DNA of 64,000 bases from JBNKHG01 sp050290225 (lineage in GTDB: Bacteria; Pseudomonadota; Gammaproteobacteria; Pseudomonadales; Cellvibrionaceae), in assembly GCA_050290225.1 (NCBI GenBank), contig JBNKHG010000076.1:1-64000 (forward strand), read 5' to 3'. The notes beneath the pieces are model-generated. The model was not told the DNA's origin. It saw nothing but the letters and a program-made list of their open reading frames with translations, and did not search any database. A program made the position numbers and the translations under genes. This document shows, piece by piece, positions 1-8,260 of the stretch. Numbering within the stretch: position 1 is the first letter of the stretch; each line of letters opens with the position of its first letter.

Positions 1-229
1 ACGAACCGACGTGCCACGAATACTTGTGGCTTGCCGCTTGAAGCCGCAAGCCGCAAGCCGCAAGAGTCCGCTTTTGGCACGAACGAGACGTCGTTACCAA
101 AACATGAATCATAACAACCCACAAATTTTTCTGAAGAACCAAGAAATAAAACGCAGGGAGCAGGGCGGCTGTCACCGCCCTGAAAGAGAAGGGGGCGAAC
201 TCTTTTTTCCCGATCGCAGGTCGGAAAAT
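1..229. other. Intergenic DNA downstream of mscS with a heptamer repeat and a hairpin
   Basis: No gene is supported here. Three exact tandem copies of the heptamer ccgcaag lie at 44-64, preceded by an inverted version of the same word. A GC-rich hairpin with 8-bp arms (161-168 and 175-182) sits about 50 nt past the mscS stop. It lacks a directly adjacent T-run on the minus strand, so a terminator role is only possible. Confidence 0.5.
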
Positions 230-1057
230 TCAGTGGCGCGTTCTGGTTCTGGGTGTCCCCTCGCCCACTTGATACATATGCACGTCCTGCTGTGGGAAGG
301 GGATGGAAATACCGCCTTCGTCAAAGGCTTTCTTCACCGCTTCGTGCATATCGAAATACACGCCCCAGTAATCCTTGGCGTCCACCCATAGACGCAAAGT
401 GAAATTTACCGAGCTTTCGGCCAGCTCGCCAAGCAGAATCGCCGGTTCGGGTTCCCGCAGAATACGAGCGTCTGCATCCACCAATTTGCGCAGGGTCTCT
501 TTGGCAGTGTCGATATTGTCGTTGTAGCTGATACCAAACACCATATCGACTCGGCGCGTGCTCTCGGTGGAGTAGTTAGTGATGCTGCTGTTGGCGACGG
601 GGCCATTGGGAACAATAATGGTCTTGTTGTCAGGGGTTTTCAGGATGGTGTTGAAGATCTGTATTTCGGACACGGTACCAGCGTGGCCGCAGGTCTCAAT
701 ATAATCGCCGACCTTAAAGGGACGGAACATCATCACTAACACACCACCGGCAAAATTGGCGAGGCTGCCTTGCAGGGCCAAGCCCACTGCCAGTCCCGCG
801 GCACCCAGGACGGCGATAAAGGAGGTGGTAGCGATACCCACCATCGAGGCAACGCTGATAACCAGCAGGGTTTTCAAGCCGATGTTGGTGAGGCTGTGCA
901 GGAAGCGCCGCAGGGTGGCGTCGACATCGCGGCGTTCCAGGGCGCGATCGATCACGTTGACGGCCATTTTAATTAACCACCAACCGACGACCAGTGCCGC
1001 CAGAGCGAGCAATACTTGAGAGCCGTAAACAACGACAAGTTGGGTGAAGGTTTCCAT
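230..1057 (-). CDS. mscS: Small-conductance mechanosensitive ion channel, MscS family
   Basis: Predicted inner-membrane channel that opens on hypo-osmotic shock to release solutes. The 275-residue product has three N-terminal membrane segments (roughly residues 12-32, 58-78 and 84-112). The third is the Gly/Ala-rich pore helix ending in the family signature LQGSLANFAGG then FRPFKVGD. The cytoplasmic beta and alpha/beta domains follow to the C-terminus. The length is close to E. coli MscS (286). I chose the ATG at 1057 because GAGGAG lies just upstream; the open frame continues 27 codons further without a better site. It is the last gene on the minus strand after rho, separated by the rho terminator, so it is probably transcribed on its own. 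Confidence 0.93.
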   Translation of the reverse strand: METFTQLVVVYGSQVLLALAALVVGWWLIKMAVNVIDRALERRDVDATLRRFLHSLTNIGLKTLLVISVASMVGIATTSFIAVLGAAGLAVGLALQGSLANFAGGVLVMMFRPFKVGDYIETCGHAGTVSEIQIFNTILKTPDNKTIIVPNGPVANSSITNYSTESTRRVDMVFGISYNDNIDTAKETLRKLVDADARILREPEPAILLGELAESSVNFTLRLWVDAKDYWGVYFDMHEAVKKAFDEGGISIPFPQQDVHMYQVGEGTPRTRTRH

Positions 1058-1151
1058 GATTTTCTCCTCGACTACCAATGGGAGGGTATCCATAGGTATA
1101 GATGAAAATCCGGGCTTCGTCGCGCGGCCCAAGGCCATTTCGGCTGGTAAT

Positions 1152-1183
1152 AAAAAACCCCGGCAGGGGCGCTGCCGGGGTTT
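1152..1183 (-). terminator. Rho-independent terminator after rho
   Basis: A near-perfect GC-rich stem, CCCCGGCAG pairing with CTGCCGGGG, is followed on the minus strand by a run of six T. It lies about 25 nt past the rho stop codon and separates rho from mscS. Confidence 0.85.
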
Positions 1184-1206
1184 GAATGAATATAAGGCTT
1201 AATTTA

Positions 1207-2466
1207 TTACTTGCGTTTCATCGATAAGAAAAATTCATCGTTGGTTTTGAAATCCTTGAGCTTGTCAGTAAGGAATTCCGTGGCGCTCAAATCCTCCATA
1301 TCGTGCAACAGCTTGCGCAGAATCCAGACCCGTTGCATTTCGTCCTCTTTCATCAGCAGGTCTTCGCGACGGGTGCCTGAGCGGCGAATATTGATGGCCG
1401 GGTAAACGCGCTTCTCGGCGATCTTGCGATCCAGGTGCAGCTCCTGGTTACCGGTGCCCTTGAATTCCTCGTAGATTACCTCGTCCATCTTGGAACCGGT
1501 ATCCACCAGGGCGGTGGCGACGATACTGAGGCTGCCGCCTTCCTCGATATTGCGCGCAGCACCGAAGAAACGCTTGGGGCGCTCCAGGGCATGGGCGTCG
1601 ACGCCACCGGTCAACACCTTGCCGGAAGAGGGTACGATAGTGTTATAAGCGCGTGCCAGGCGAGTGATGGAGTCAAGCAGAATCACTACATCCTTCTTGT
1701 GTTCCACCAGGCGTTTGGCCTTTTCAATCACCATCTCAGCCACCTGCACGTGGCGCGAGGGCGGTTCATCGAAGGTGGAGGCGACCACTTCGCCGCGTAC
1801 TGAGCGCTGCATTTCCGTCACTTCTTCCGGTCGCTCGTCGATCAGCAATACAATCAGGTGACACTCGGGATTGTTGCGGATAATGGACTGGGCGATGTTC
1901 TGCATCATTATCGTTTTACCCGCCTTGGGCGGAGCCACAATCAGGCCTCGCTGGCCTTTGCCGATAGGGGCGATCAAATCGATAATGCGGCCGGTAAGGT
2001 CTTCGGTGGAACCGTTACCGGCTTCGAGAACCAGACGATCGTTGGGGAACAGCGGGGTAAGGTTTTCGAACAGAATTTTATTACGCGAGTTTTCCGGCTT
2101 GTCGAAGTTAATCTCGTTAACTTTCAACATTGCAAAGTAACGCTCGCCCTCCTTTGGTGGGCGAATCTTGCCGGCAATCGTGTCGCCAGTGCGCAGGTTA
2201 AAGCGGCGAATCTGGCTAGGCGATACATAGATGTCGTCGGGGCCTGCCAGGTAAGAAGAGTCGGCAGATCGTAAAAAGCCGAACCCGTCCTGAAGAATTT
2301 CCAGCACCCCGTCGCCATAAATGTCTTCGCCGCTTTTAGCGTGGCGTTTGAGGATATTAAAAATAATGTCCTGCTTGCGGGATCGGGCGACGTTGTCCAG
2401 GCCCATATCCTTGGCAATTTCAATCAGTTCTTCTATGGGTTTAGTTTTGAGATCGGTTAGGTTCAT
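1207..2466 (-). CDS. rho: Transcription termination factor Rho
   Basis: Hexameric RNA-dependent ATPase that terminates untranslated transcripts. The 419 residues match the usual length in E. coli. The N-terminal Rho domain starts MNLTDLKTKPIEEL and carries the cold-shock-like RNA-binding fold with GFGFLR. The ATPase domain holds the Walker A motif APPKAGKT, the Walker B segment VVILLDSITRLARAYN and a C-terminal VYPAINIRRSGTR motif. trxA lies upstream on the same strand across a 404-bp spacer, the conserved trxA-rho order. The long spacer is compatible with a regulated leader (Rho autoregulates in other bacteria), but no specific element is recognised. Confidence 0.98.
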   Translation of the reverse strand: MNLTDLKTKPIEELIEIAKDMGLDNVARSRKQDIIFNILKRHAKSGEDIYGDGVLEILQDGFGFLRSADSSYLAGPDDIYVSPSQIRRFNLRTGDTIAGKIRPPKEGERYFAMLKVNEINFDKPENSRNKILFENLTPLFPNDRLVLEAGNGSTEDLTGRIIDLIAPIGKGQRGLIVAPPKAGKTIMMQNIAQSIIRNNPECHLIVLLIDERPEEVTEMQRSVRGEVVASTFDEPPSRHVQVAEMVIEKAKRLVEHKKDVVILLDSITRLARAYNTIVPSSGKVLTGGVDAHALERPKRFFGAARNIEEGGSLSIVATALVDTGSKMDEVIYEEFKGTGNQELHLDRKIAEKRVYPAINIRRSGTRREDLLMKEDEMQRVWILRKLLHDMEDLSATEFLTDKLKDFKTNDEFFLSMKRK

Positions 2467-2870
2467 AGTGGTATTTTAACTGTGAATAAATCTCTTCAAG
2501 GTTACCAGGGAATACCATCAGCAGGGCAGGATTGGTGGTGGTGACTGCAAGCTAAAACCGGGATCGGTGGACCAACGAGTTAAAGCCTCTGATGTGAATG
2601 TTTTGGGGTTTGTAATTAGGTGGCAAGTATTGTCTATTAATTCATCACCATCGCGTCTGCCGCGTTGCTAAAAGCGTTGGGTTCAGGCAAACGAGGATGT
2701 TTGGGTTTGTCCGGCGTCTTTTTTTTATTGCGTGCTTGGTGAGCGATAGAAGAGGGGGACAAACAATTGATACTCTGCAGTATAGCGACAAATCAGACCG
2801 AGTGCAAAAACTGATCGCTGGCCGGTTCCGGGGCAGTATACACCCCGGAGGACCGATGGCGGTTGGTCGC
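2467..2870. other. trxA-rho spacer (404 bp)
   Basis: No gene is supported. The spacer presumably holds the rho promoter and leader. A hairpin with CCGGGG/CCCCGG arms (2828-2848) sits about 25 nt past the trxA stop and could slow or end trxA transcription, though the T-run follows only after about 20 nt. A frame antisense to trxA crosses this area and is judged a shadow. Confidence 0.5.
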
Positions 2871-3197
2871 TTAGATGCTGCTGTCGATAAACTCGACCAG
2901 TTGGGTCTTGGACAGGGCACCCACTTTCATGGACTCCATACTGCCGCCTTTAAAGATCATCAGCGTGGGAATTCCACGGATATTGAACTTGGCGGGAGTT
3001 TCCTTGTTGCCGTCCACGTCCATCTTGGTGAATTTAAGTTTGCCGGCATACTCGCTGGACAGCTCATCCAGGACCGGAGCAATCATCTTGCAGGGGCCGC
3101 ACCACTCCGCCCAAAAATCGACCAATACGGGGATTTCAGATTTCAGGACTTCTTCTTCAAAACTAGCATCGGTAACGTGAACGATGGCGTCACTCAT
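2871..3197 (-). CDS. trxA: Thioredoxin 1
   Basis: Cytoplasmic dithiol-disulfide oxidoreductase that feeds electrons to ribonucleotide reductase, methionine sulfoxide reductase and other targets. The 108-residue single domain carries the canonical active site WCGPCK (C33 and C36), the buried Asp in VLVDFWA, and the cis-Pro loop GIPTLMIF. The length equals that of E. coli TrxA. The start has a clear GGAG seven bases upstream. It is followed by rho on the same strand. Upstream, in place of the ppx gene that many relatives carry between trxA and ppk, there is only a structured intergenic element. Confidence 0.97.
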   Translation of the reverse strand: MSDAIVHVTDASFEEEVLKSEIPVLVDFWAEWCGPCKMIAPVLDELSSEYAGKLKFTKMDVDGNKETPAKFNIRGIPTLMIFKGGSMESMKVGALSKTQLVEFIDSSI

Positions 3198-3336
3198 GGG
3201 TCATCTCCAGTTGGTATGTCGCTGCAGGGAGGCTCGGGGCAAAATCGCCTGCTTAAAACCCTGGCATGATAAGGATTGCACCCGCCGCAGACAAGAGCGC
3301 GGGTACAATCGTGGCAAATAAAGTCCTTTGCGGCCA

Positions 3337-3594
3337 GTGTAGAGTCTCCTATAGATTGATGATTTCAGTGGTCCTCAAATTTGTCTCTGCAAGGCGCCAT
3401 TCGCCTGCGAGAACCTTCCCAAGAATGGTAACGCGGCAGCGGCGGATTTGAGGGCCACCCTCCGGGCAAGCCGCTAAAGGGCCATCCACGTCGTTGCACT
3501 TGCTCGAATATAGCCGAAATTCCCTCGCAAACGCGCCTGGTATATGGCCCTTTAGGGGCTTGCTGACATCGTCAATCGATATGAGGCACTACAC
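3337..3594. repeat. 258-bp cruciform element: 32-bp terminal inverted repeats enclosing two hairpin arms
   Basis: Direct reading shows three nested pairings. The outer arms 3337-3368 and 3563-3594 match at 26 of 32 positions as inverted repeats. Inside, 3369-3380 pairs with 3446-3457 (11 of 12), and 3466-3485 pairs with 3544-3563 (19 of 20). The inner hairpins abut the outer stem, giving a three-way-junction layout. There is no coding potential. The outer arm motif (GTGTAG, then a CTC-centred block) recurs near 50841, which points to a mobile non-autonomous (MITE-like) element; a structured RNA is the alternative. Together with the flanking 61-bp repeat it fills most of the 507-bp trxA-ppk1 spacer. 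Confidence 0.7.
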
Positions 3595-3648
3595 GAGTAG
3601 TCTTTCAATCTGATAATGACGCATTGGCTCTGTAAATCGACCGCGATG

Positions 3649-3709
3649 TCAGGCCGGATCGAAGCCTACTTTCCTATAGCCGTCAATATCCCCTTGAAGG
3701 AGTACTAGA
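3649..3709. repeat. Dispersed 61-bp repeat, copy 1, at the 3' end of ppk1
   Basis: This segment matches 50907-50967 at 58 of 61 positions in the same orientation. Its right end contains CTAG, which provides the TAG stop codon of ppk1 on the minus strand; the other copy does the same for ubiI. It shows no coding potential. It lies 54 bp from the cruciform element and may be one end of the same mobile family. Confidence 0.85.
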
Positions 3710-5789
3710 TACTCAGCTGTTCCAGCAGATCGAATTGGGCACTGATTCCCGGCTTTTCGCAACGGCTGTAACTGCCGTCACTGGCCAACTGCCAGCGTTG
3801 GGGGCCATCTTGCAAATAGGTTTCCAGCTCATTAAGTACCCGATTGGCCGCTTTGCCCTCGATGGGAAAACAGGTCTCCACCCGGCGATTCAGGTTGCGT
3901 TCCATAAGGTCGGCGCTGGCACAGTAGGTTTTGCTGCTGCCTTCTCCGTCACCATTGGCAAAATAGTAGACGCGGGTGTGTTCGAGAAAGCGGCCAATAA
4001 TTGAATACACGCGAATGTTCTCCGATACCCCGGGAATACCCGGTCGCAGGCAGCACATGCCTCGAATAATCAACTCGATCTGTACCCCGGCTATTGAGGC
4101 CCTGTAGAGGGCCTGTATGACCTTGGGTTCAGTCAAACCGTTGGCCTTGAAGATAATTCTCGCCGGTTTGCCTTCCTGGGCCAGCTTGGCCTCATTATCG
4201 ATCAGCTTGATCAGCTGGCGCTTGAGGGTAAAGGGCGCGTGTAGCATTTTCTTGATGCGCTCTGTTTTGCCCATACCCGTCAATTGCTGGAAGACTTTGT
4301 GGACATCCTCACCCAGGTCGTCGTCAGCTGAGAGCAATGAGTAGTCAGTGTAGAGCCGGGCGTTGTCGACGTGGTAGTTACCGGTGCCCAAGTGCACGTA
4401 ACGCTTGAGTTCGTCGCCCTCCTTGCGTACCACCAGAATCATTTTTGCGTGGGTCTTGTATCCGACCACACCGTAAACCACCACAGCCCCGGCCTCCTGC
4501 AGGCGGCTGGCCAGTTCCAGGTTCTCCTCCTCATCGAAGCGCGCCCGCAGCTCTACCACTGCAGTCACTTCCTTGCCATTGCGGGCGGCGTCCAACAATG
4601 CCGCTACTACCTGAGAGTCGGTGCCGGTACGGTAGAGGGTCTGCTTGATAGCCAGTACATTGGGATCGGTGGCGGCCTGGCGCAGGAGCTCCACCACCGG
4701 ACTGAAGGACTCGAATGGATGCAGCAACAGGAAATCGCGCAGGCTGATGGCTTCGAAAATATTGTCTTTGCGACTCAATCCTTTGGGTCGACCAGGGGTA
4801 AAGGGAGCGTAGAGCAGGTCCGGACGCTTGACCTGGAACGGCAGACGCATCAATCGCTTGAGGTTGACTGGGCCGTGGACCCGGTAGAGCTCGTCTTCAG
4901 TCAGCCCCACTTCCTGCAATAAAAAATCGGTCAGGGGCTTGGGGCAATTGTCCGCCACCTCCAGGCGCACCGCATTGCCGAAGCGGCGCGAGTGCAGCTC
5001 TCCGCGCAGGGCCCTGGCCAGGTCGGCTACACCTTCCATATCCACATCCAGGTCGGCGTTGCGGGTGATGCGGAACTGGTAACAGCCATTGATGGTCATG
5101 CCCGGAAACAGGGCATCGGCGTAGGCGTGGATCATGGACGACAGGAATACAAAATTGTCGCCGCCGGCGCAAAGCTCATCAGGCAGGCGCACCAGTCGCG
5201 GCAGCGAACGGGGCGCCGGCACTATCGCGAGTCCGGTCTCGCGACCAAAGGCGTCCTGACCCTCGAGGGAAACAATAAAGTTCAGACTCTTGTTGACCAG
5301 GCGAGGGAACGGGTGTGCCGGATCCAAGCCGATGGGGCTGATGATCGGCAGCAGTTCCCGGTGCACATAGTCTTTGATCCACTCGGTTTGGGCCTTGGAC
5401 CACTGGCGGCGGCGCAGGAAGCGGATGTTTTCCTCTTCCATGGCCGGAATCAGGATTTCATTGAGGATAGTGTACTGCTGCTCCACCACCGGGTGGCAGA
5501 GTTCACTGATCTCTCGCAGCACCTCGCTGGCGTGCATGCCGTCGGGGCCTGTCATCTCGCGACCCAACTGTAAACCCTGTTTCAGCCCGGCAACGCGAAT
5601 CTCGAAAAATTCATCCAGGTTTGAGCTGAATATCAACAGGAATTTCAACCGCTCCAGCAGGGGGTGCGTCTCGTCCAGAGCCTGTTCCAGCACACGGCGG
5701 TTGAACTGCATATGGCTCAGTTCGCGATTGATAAAGTGTTCAGGTAGATCGAGGTTTATGGCTTCGGGGCTGGGTTCGGCTTGTGTCAT
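3705..5789 (-). CDS. ppk: Polyphosphate kinase 1
   Basis: Makes and consumes inorganic polyphosphate from the gamma-phosphate of ATP, at the membrane periphery. From the ATG at 5789 the product is 694 residues, the normal family size. It has the N-terminal PPK domain (FINRELSHMQFNRRVLEQA), the middle domain and two phospholipase-D-like catalytic halves. The autophosphorylated His lies in GYKTHAKMILV (H447, matching E. coli H435). The frame runs 35 codons further upstream, but a sigma70-like promoter at 5870-5897 makes the longest start implausible. The TAG stop is inside the dispersed 61-bp repeat. The ppx gene often found beside ppk is absent from this spot. Confidence 0.95.
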   Translation of the reverse strand: MTQAEPSPEAINLDLPEHFINRELSHMQFNRRVLEQALDETHPLLERLKFLLIFSSNLDEFFEIRVAGLKQGLQLGREMTGPDGMHASEVLREISELCHPVVEQQYTILNEILIPAMEEENIRFLRRRQWSKAQTEWIKDYVHRELLPIISPIGLDPAHPFPRLVNKSLNFIVSLEGQDAFGRETGLAIVPAPRSLPRLVRLPDELCAGGDNFVFLSSMIHAYADALFPGMTINGCYQFRITRNADLDVDMEGVADLARALRGELHSRRFGNAVRLEVADNCPKPLTDFLLQEVGLTEDELYRVHGPVNLKRLMRLPFQVKRPDLLYAPFTPGRPKGLSRKDNIFEAISLRDFLLLHPFESFSPVVELLRQAATDPNVLAIKQTLYRTGTDSQVVAALLDAARNGKEVTAVVELRARFDEEENLELASRLQEAGAVVVYGVVGYKTHAKMILVVRKEGDELKRYVHLGTGNYHVDNARLYTDYSLLSADDDLGEDVHKVFQQLTGMGKTERIKKMLHAPFTLKRQLIKLIDNEAKLAQEGKPARIIFKANGLTEPKVIQALYRASIAGVQIELIIRGMCCLRPGIPGVSENIRVYSIIGRFLEHTRVYYFANGDGEGSSKTYCASADLMERNLNRRVETCFPIEGKAANRVLNELETYLQDGPQRWQLASDGSYSRCEKPGISAQFDLLEQLSI

Positions 5790-5869
5790 AATCCGTAACT
5801 TCCGGTAATCTACGGCTGTCCTGGCAATGGGCAGTTCGCAATCCTTCATGGTTTCATAAATATATGACA

Positions 5870-5897
5870 AGTATAAGAAAAATTGTTCTATCAATAA
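5870..5897 (-). promoter_or_regulatory. Candidate sigma70 promoter of ppk1
   Basis: On the minus strand, TTATTG and TATACT are separated by 16 bp in an AT-rich patch, about 80 nt upstream of the chosen ppk1 start. The prediction rests on box sequence and spacing only. Confidence 0.45.
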
Positions 5898-5993
5898 GTG
5901 ATATGGTTCGGCAGGTAGGAAACCGATTTGTAAGAATCAGGGGCAAATGGCGACTATCCCGGGATAAGCTAATTGGCCGGGGGGATAAATAGC

Positions 5994-8111
5994 TTGAAAA
6001 AAGCGCTCATCCTGGTAGCGGTGATTGCCGTTGTGGCCCTGTTTTATGGCCTCGGCGGCGACCGCTACCTGTCCTTTGCCCAATTTCAGCAGTGGGTTCA
6101 GGCCCAGCCCCTCAAGGCGGCGGCGATTTATTTCGTTGCCTATATAGTGGTGACCGGCCTGTCGCTGCCGGGAGCGGCGGTGATGACCCTGATGGGGGGC
6201 GCCCTCTTCGGTTTTGGTTGGGGCCTGCTGTTGGTGTCTTTTGCCAGCAGCCTGGGGGCGACCCTGGCTTTTAGCGTCTCGCGATGGTTATTGCGGGACT
6301 GGGTACAGGACAAATTTGGCCGTCATCTGGGAACCGTAAACCGGGGTATTGCAAAGGATGGCGCCTATTATCTGTTTAGCCTGCGCCTGATTCCCGTGAT
6401 TCCGTTTTTTGTGATCAATCTGGTGTTCGGTTTAACGCCGCTGAAAGCCTGGCGATTTTACTGGGTAAGCCAACTGGGCATGCTGGCGGGTACGGCGGTG
6501 TATGTCAATGCCGGTGCTGAATTGGGTAGCGTAGAGGAATTGAGTGCGAGCGGAATTCTAACACCGGGAATTGTCGGGGCCTTCTTGCTGTTGGCGTTAT
6601 TCCCATTGCTGACCAAGTGGCTGATGTCCCGGGTTCAGCAGCACCGGGTTTATCGGCCCTATCCCAAACCGAAATGCTTCGATACCAATCTGGTGGTGAT
6701 CGGTGCGGGCAGTGGCGGTTTGGTGTCCGCTTATATCGCCGCAGCGGTCAAAGCCCGGGTTACACTGATCGAAAAGCACCGCATGGGGGGAGACTGCCTC
6801 AATACCGGTTGTGTACCGAGCAAAGCCTTGATTCGCTCTGCGTCTGCGGCCCACCAGTTGCGCTCGGCAGAGCGGTACGGCTTGAAAAAAGTCGAGGCTG
6901 AGGTGGATTTCGCCGCAGTAATGGCGCGGGTGCGGCGGGTTGTGAAGTCCGTGGAGCCCCACGACTCGGTCGAACGCTACAGCGCTTTGGGGGTCGAGTG
7001 CGTGAAGGGTGACGCGGAGCTTCTCTCTCCCTACCAGGTCAGAGTGGGTGAGCAAGTCATAACAACGCCCGCTATTATTATCGCCACTGGTGCCCGTCCA
7101 CTGATACCGCCCATCCCCGGTATTGGGGAGATGGAATACCTGACCTCCGATAACCTATGGGAACTCAATGAGCAGCCCGGGCATTTACTGGTGATGGGCG
7201 CCGGGCCTATCGGGTGCGAACTGGCCCAGGCGTTTAATCGCCTGGGTACACGAGTGACACTGGTGGATATGGCCGACCGTATCCTGCCCAGGGAAGATGC
7301 GGATGTGTCGGACTTCGTGACGCAAGTGCTGACCCGTGAAGGCGTGGCGGTAAAAGCGGGCTATAAAACGGTGGCCTTCCGGCGAGAGGCCGAACAAAAA
7401 GTCGCAGTGCTGGAATCGGCGCGGGGACAGAGCGTTGAAGTGGACTTTGACCAGGTATTGGTGGCCGTGGGAAGAAAGCCCAATGTAGAGGGGCTGGGCA
7501 TTGAAAAACTGGGGCTGGAACTTACGCCCCAAGGCGCATTGGCAGTTGACGAGTACATGCGTACCCGTTTTACCAATATCTACGCCTGCGGCGACGTTGC
7601 CGGTCCCTACCAGTTTACCCATATGGCCGCTCACCAGGCCTGGTATGCGAGCGTTAATGCATTGTTTGGTCGCTTTAAAAAGTTCAAGGTTGATTATCGG
7701 GTGGTGCCCTGGGCGACCTTTACCGCGCCGGAAGTGGCGCGGGTGGGATTGAATGAAACCGACGCCCGGGCACAGGCGGTTGATTACGAAGTCACGCATT
7801 ATGGGATCGACGATCTGGATCGGGCTCTTGCCGACGATGAGGCCCAAGGTTTTGTAAAAGTCATAACCGCAAAGGGTGGCGATAAAATATTGGGTGCAAC
7901 CATTGTCGGTTACCATGCCAGTGACTTGATCACGGAATTTGTGACGGCGTTGAAACGGGGAGATGGGTTGAACCGTATACTGAGCACGATTCATATTTAC
8001 CCCACTGTCAGCGAAGCGAACAAGTATGCGGCGGGAGAGTGGAAGCGCGCCCATGCACCCGAAAGATTGTTGCAGTGGGTGGAGAAGTTTCACGCCTGGA
8101 GTAGAGGGTAG
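5994..8111 (+). CDS. Fusion of a TVP38/TMEM64 (DedA-like) membrane domain with a MerA/dihydrolipoamide-dehydrogenase-like flavoprotein
   Basis: 705 residues from a TTG start that gives the typical MKKALILVAVIAVV beginning, with a G-rich stretch upstream. Residues 1 to about 220 form a multi-pass TVP38/TMEM64 domain (GAAVMTLMGGALFGFGWG; later LRLIPVIPFFVINLVFGL). From about 225 comes a complete FAD/NAD(P)-dependent disulfide reductase: Rossmann motif GAGSGG, redox-active pair C268/C273 in GGDCLNTGCVPSK, a second GAGPIG nucleotide motif and a dimerisation domain. At the C-terminus, where lipoamide dehydrogenase and glutathione reductase have HxHPTxxE, the sequence reads HIYPTVSE: the base His is replaced by Tyr (Y669), as in mercuric reductase. 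MerA's C-terminal Cys pair and heavy-metal domain are absent. The substrate is unknown; mercury reduction should not be assumed. arsM lies 149 bp downstream on the same strand. Confidence 0.85.
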   Translation: MKKALILVAVIAVVALFYGLGGDRYLSFAQFQQWVQAQPLKAAAIYFVAYIVVTGLSLPGAAVMTLMGGALFGFGWGLLLVSFASSLGATLAFSVSRWLLRDWVQDKFGRHLGTVNRGIAKDGAYYLFSLRLIPVIPFFVINLVFGLTPLKAWRFYWVSQLGMLAGTAVYVNAGAELGSVEELSASGILTPGIVGAFLLLALFPLLTKWLMSRVQQHRVYRPYPKPKCFDTNLVVIGAGSGGLVSAYIAAAVKARVTLIEKHRMGGDCLNTGCVPSKALIRSASAAHQLRSAERYGLKKVEAEVDFAAVMARVRRVVKSVEPHDSVERYSALGVECVKGDAELLSPYQVRVGEQVITTPAIIIATGARPLIPPIPGIGEMEYLTSDNLWELNEQPGHLLVMGAGPIGCELAQAFNRLGTRVTLVDMADRILPREDADVSDFVTQVLTREGVAVKAGYKTVAFRREAEQKVAVLESARGQSVEVDFDQVLVAVGRKPNVEGLGIEKLGLELTPQGALAVDEYMRTRFTNIYACGDVAGPYQFTHMAAHQAWYASVNALFGRFKKFKVDYRVVPWATFTAPEVARVGLNETDARAQAVDYEVTHYGIDDLDRALADDEAQGFVKVITAKGGDKILGATIVGYHASDLITEFVTALKRGDGLNRILSTIHIYPTVSEANKYAAGEWKRAHAPERLLQWVEKFHAWSRG

Positions 8112-8260
8112 CAAACAATTGTTCTTATATGCCTTGAGAGCCTGTACCCAATACCCCCTAACACCAGCGGCGGTCTCCAGGTAAAACTGCGCGGTCGATT
8201 GTGCTCGATTAGATCAGTGACGTTGATACATTGTAAGACTAAAAGTGAAGTAGGTTAAAG

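Noticed and set aside
2697..3269. 190-codon plus-strand frame across trxA
   Set aside because: It is antisense to an unmistakable thioredoxin, with no independent support.
3660..3690. tRNA-like T-loop (TTCGATCC) on the minus strand of the 61-bp repeat
   Set aside because: The surrounding bases do not form a T-arm or cloverleaf, and no anticodon arm is present.
5852..5871. Pho box upstream of ppk1
   Set aside because: One half-site (TTGTCAT) fits, but the second half is poor and it lies downstream of the better promoter candidate.
5994..8111. Calling the fusion a mercuric reductase (merA)
   Set aside because: The C-terminal Cys pair and heavy-metal-binding domain of MerA are missing and no mer genes are nearby, in spite of the MerA-like Tyr.
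7185..8114. Long minus-strand frame (309 codons) antisense to the flavoprotein fusion
   Set aside because: It overlaps a gene with clear catalytic motifs and has no recognisable domain. It is explained by codon bias of the real gene.
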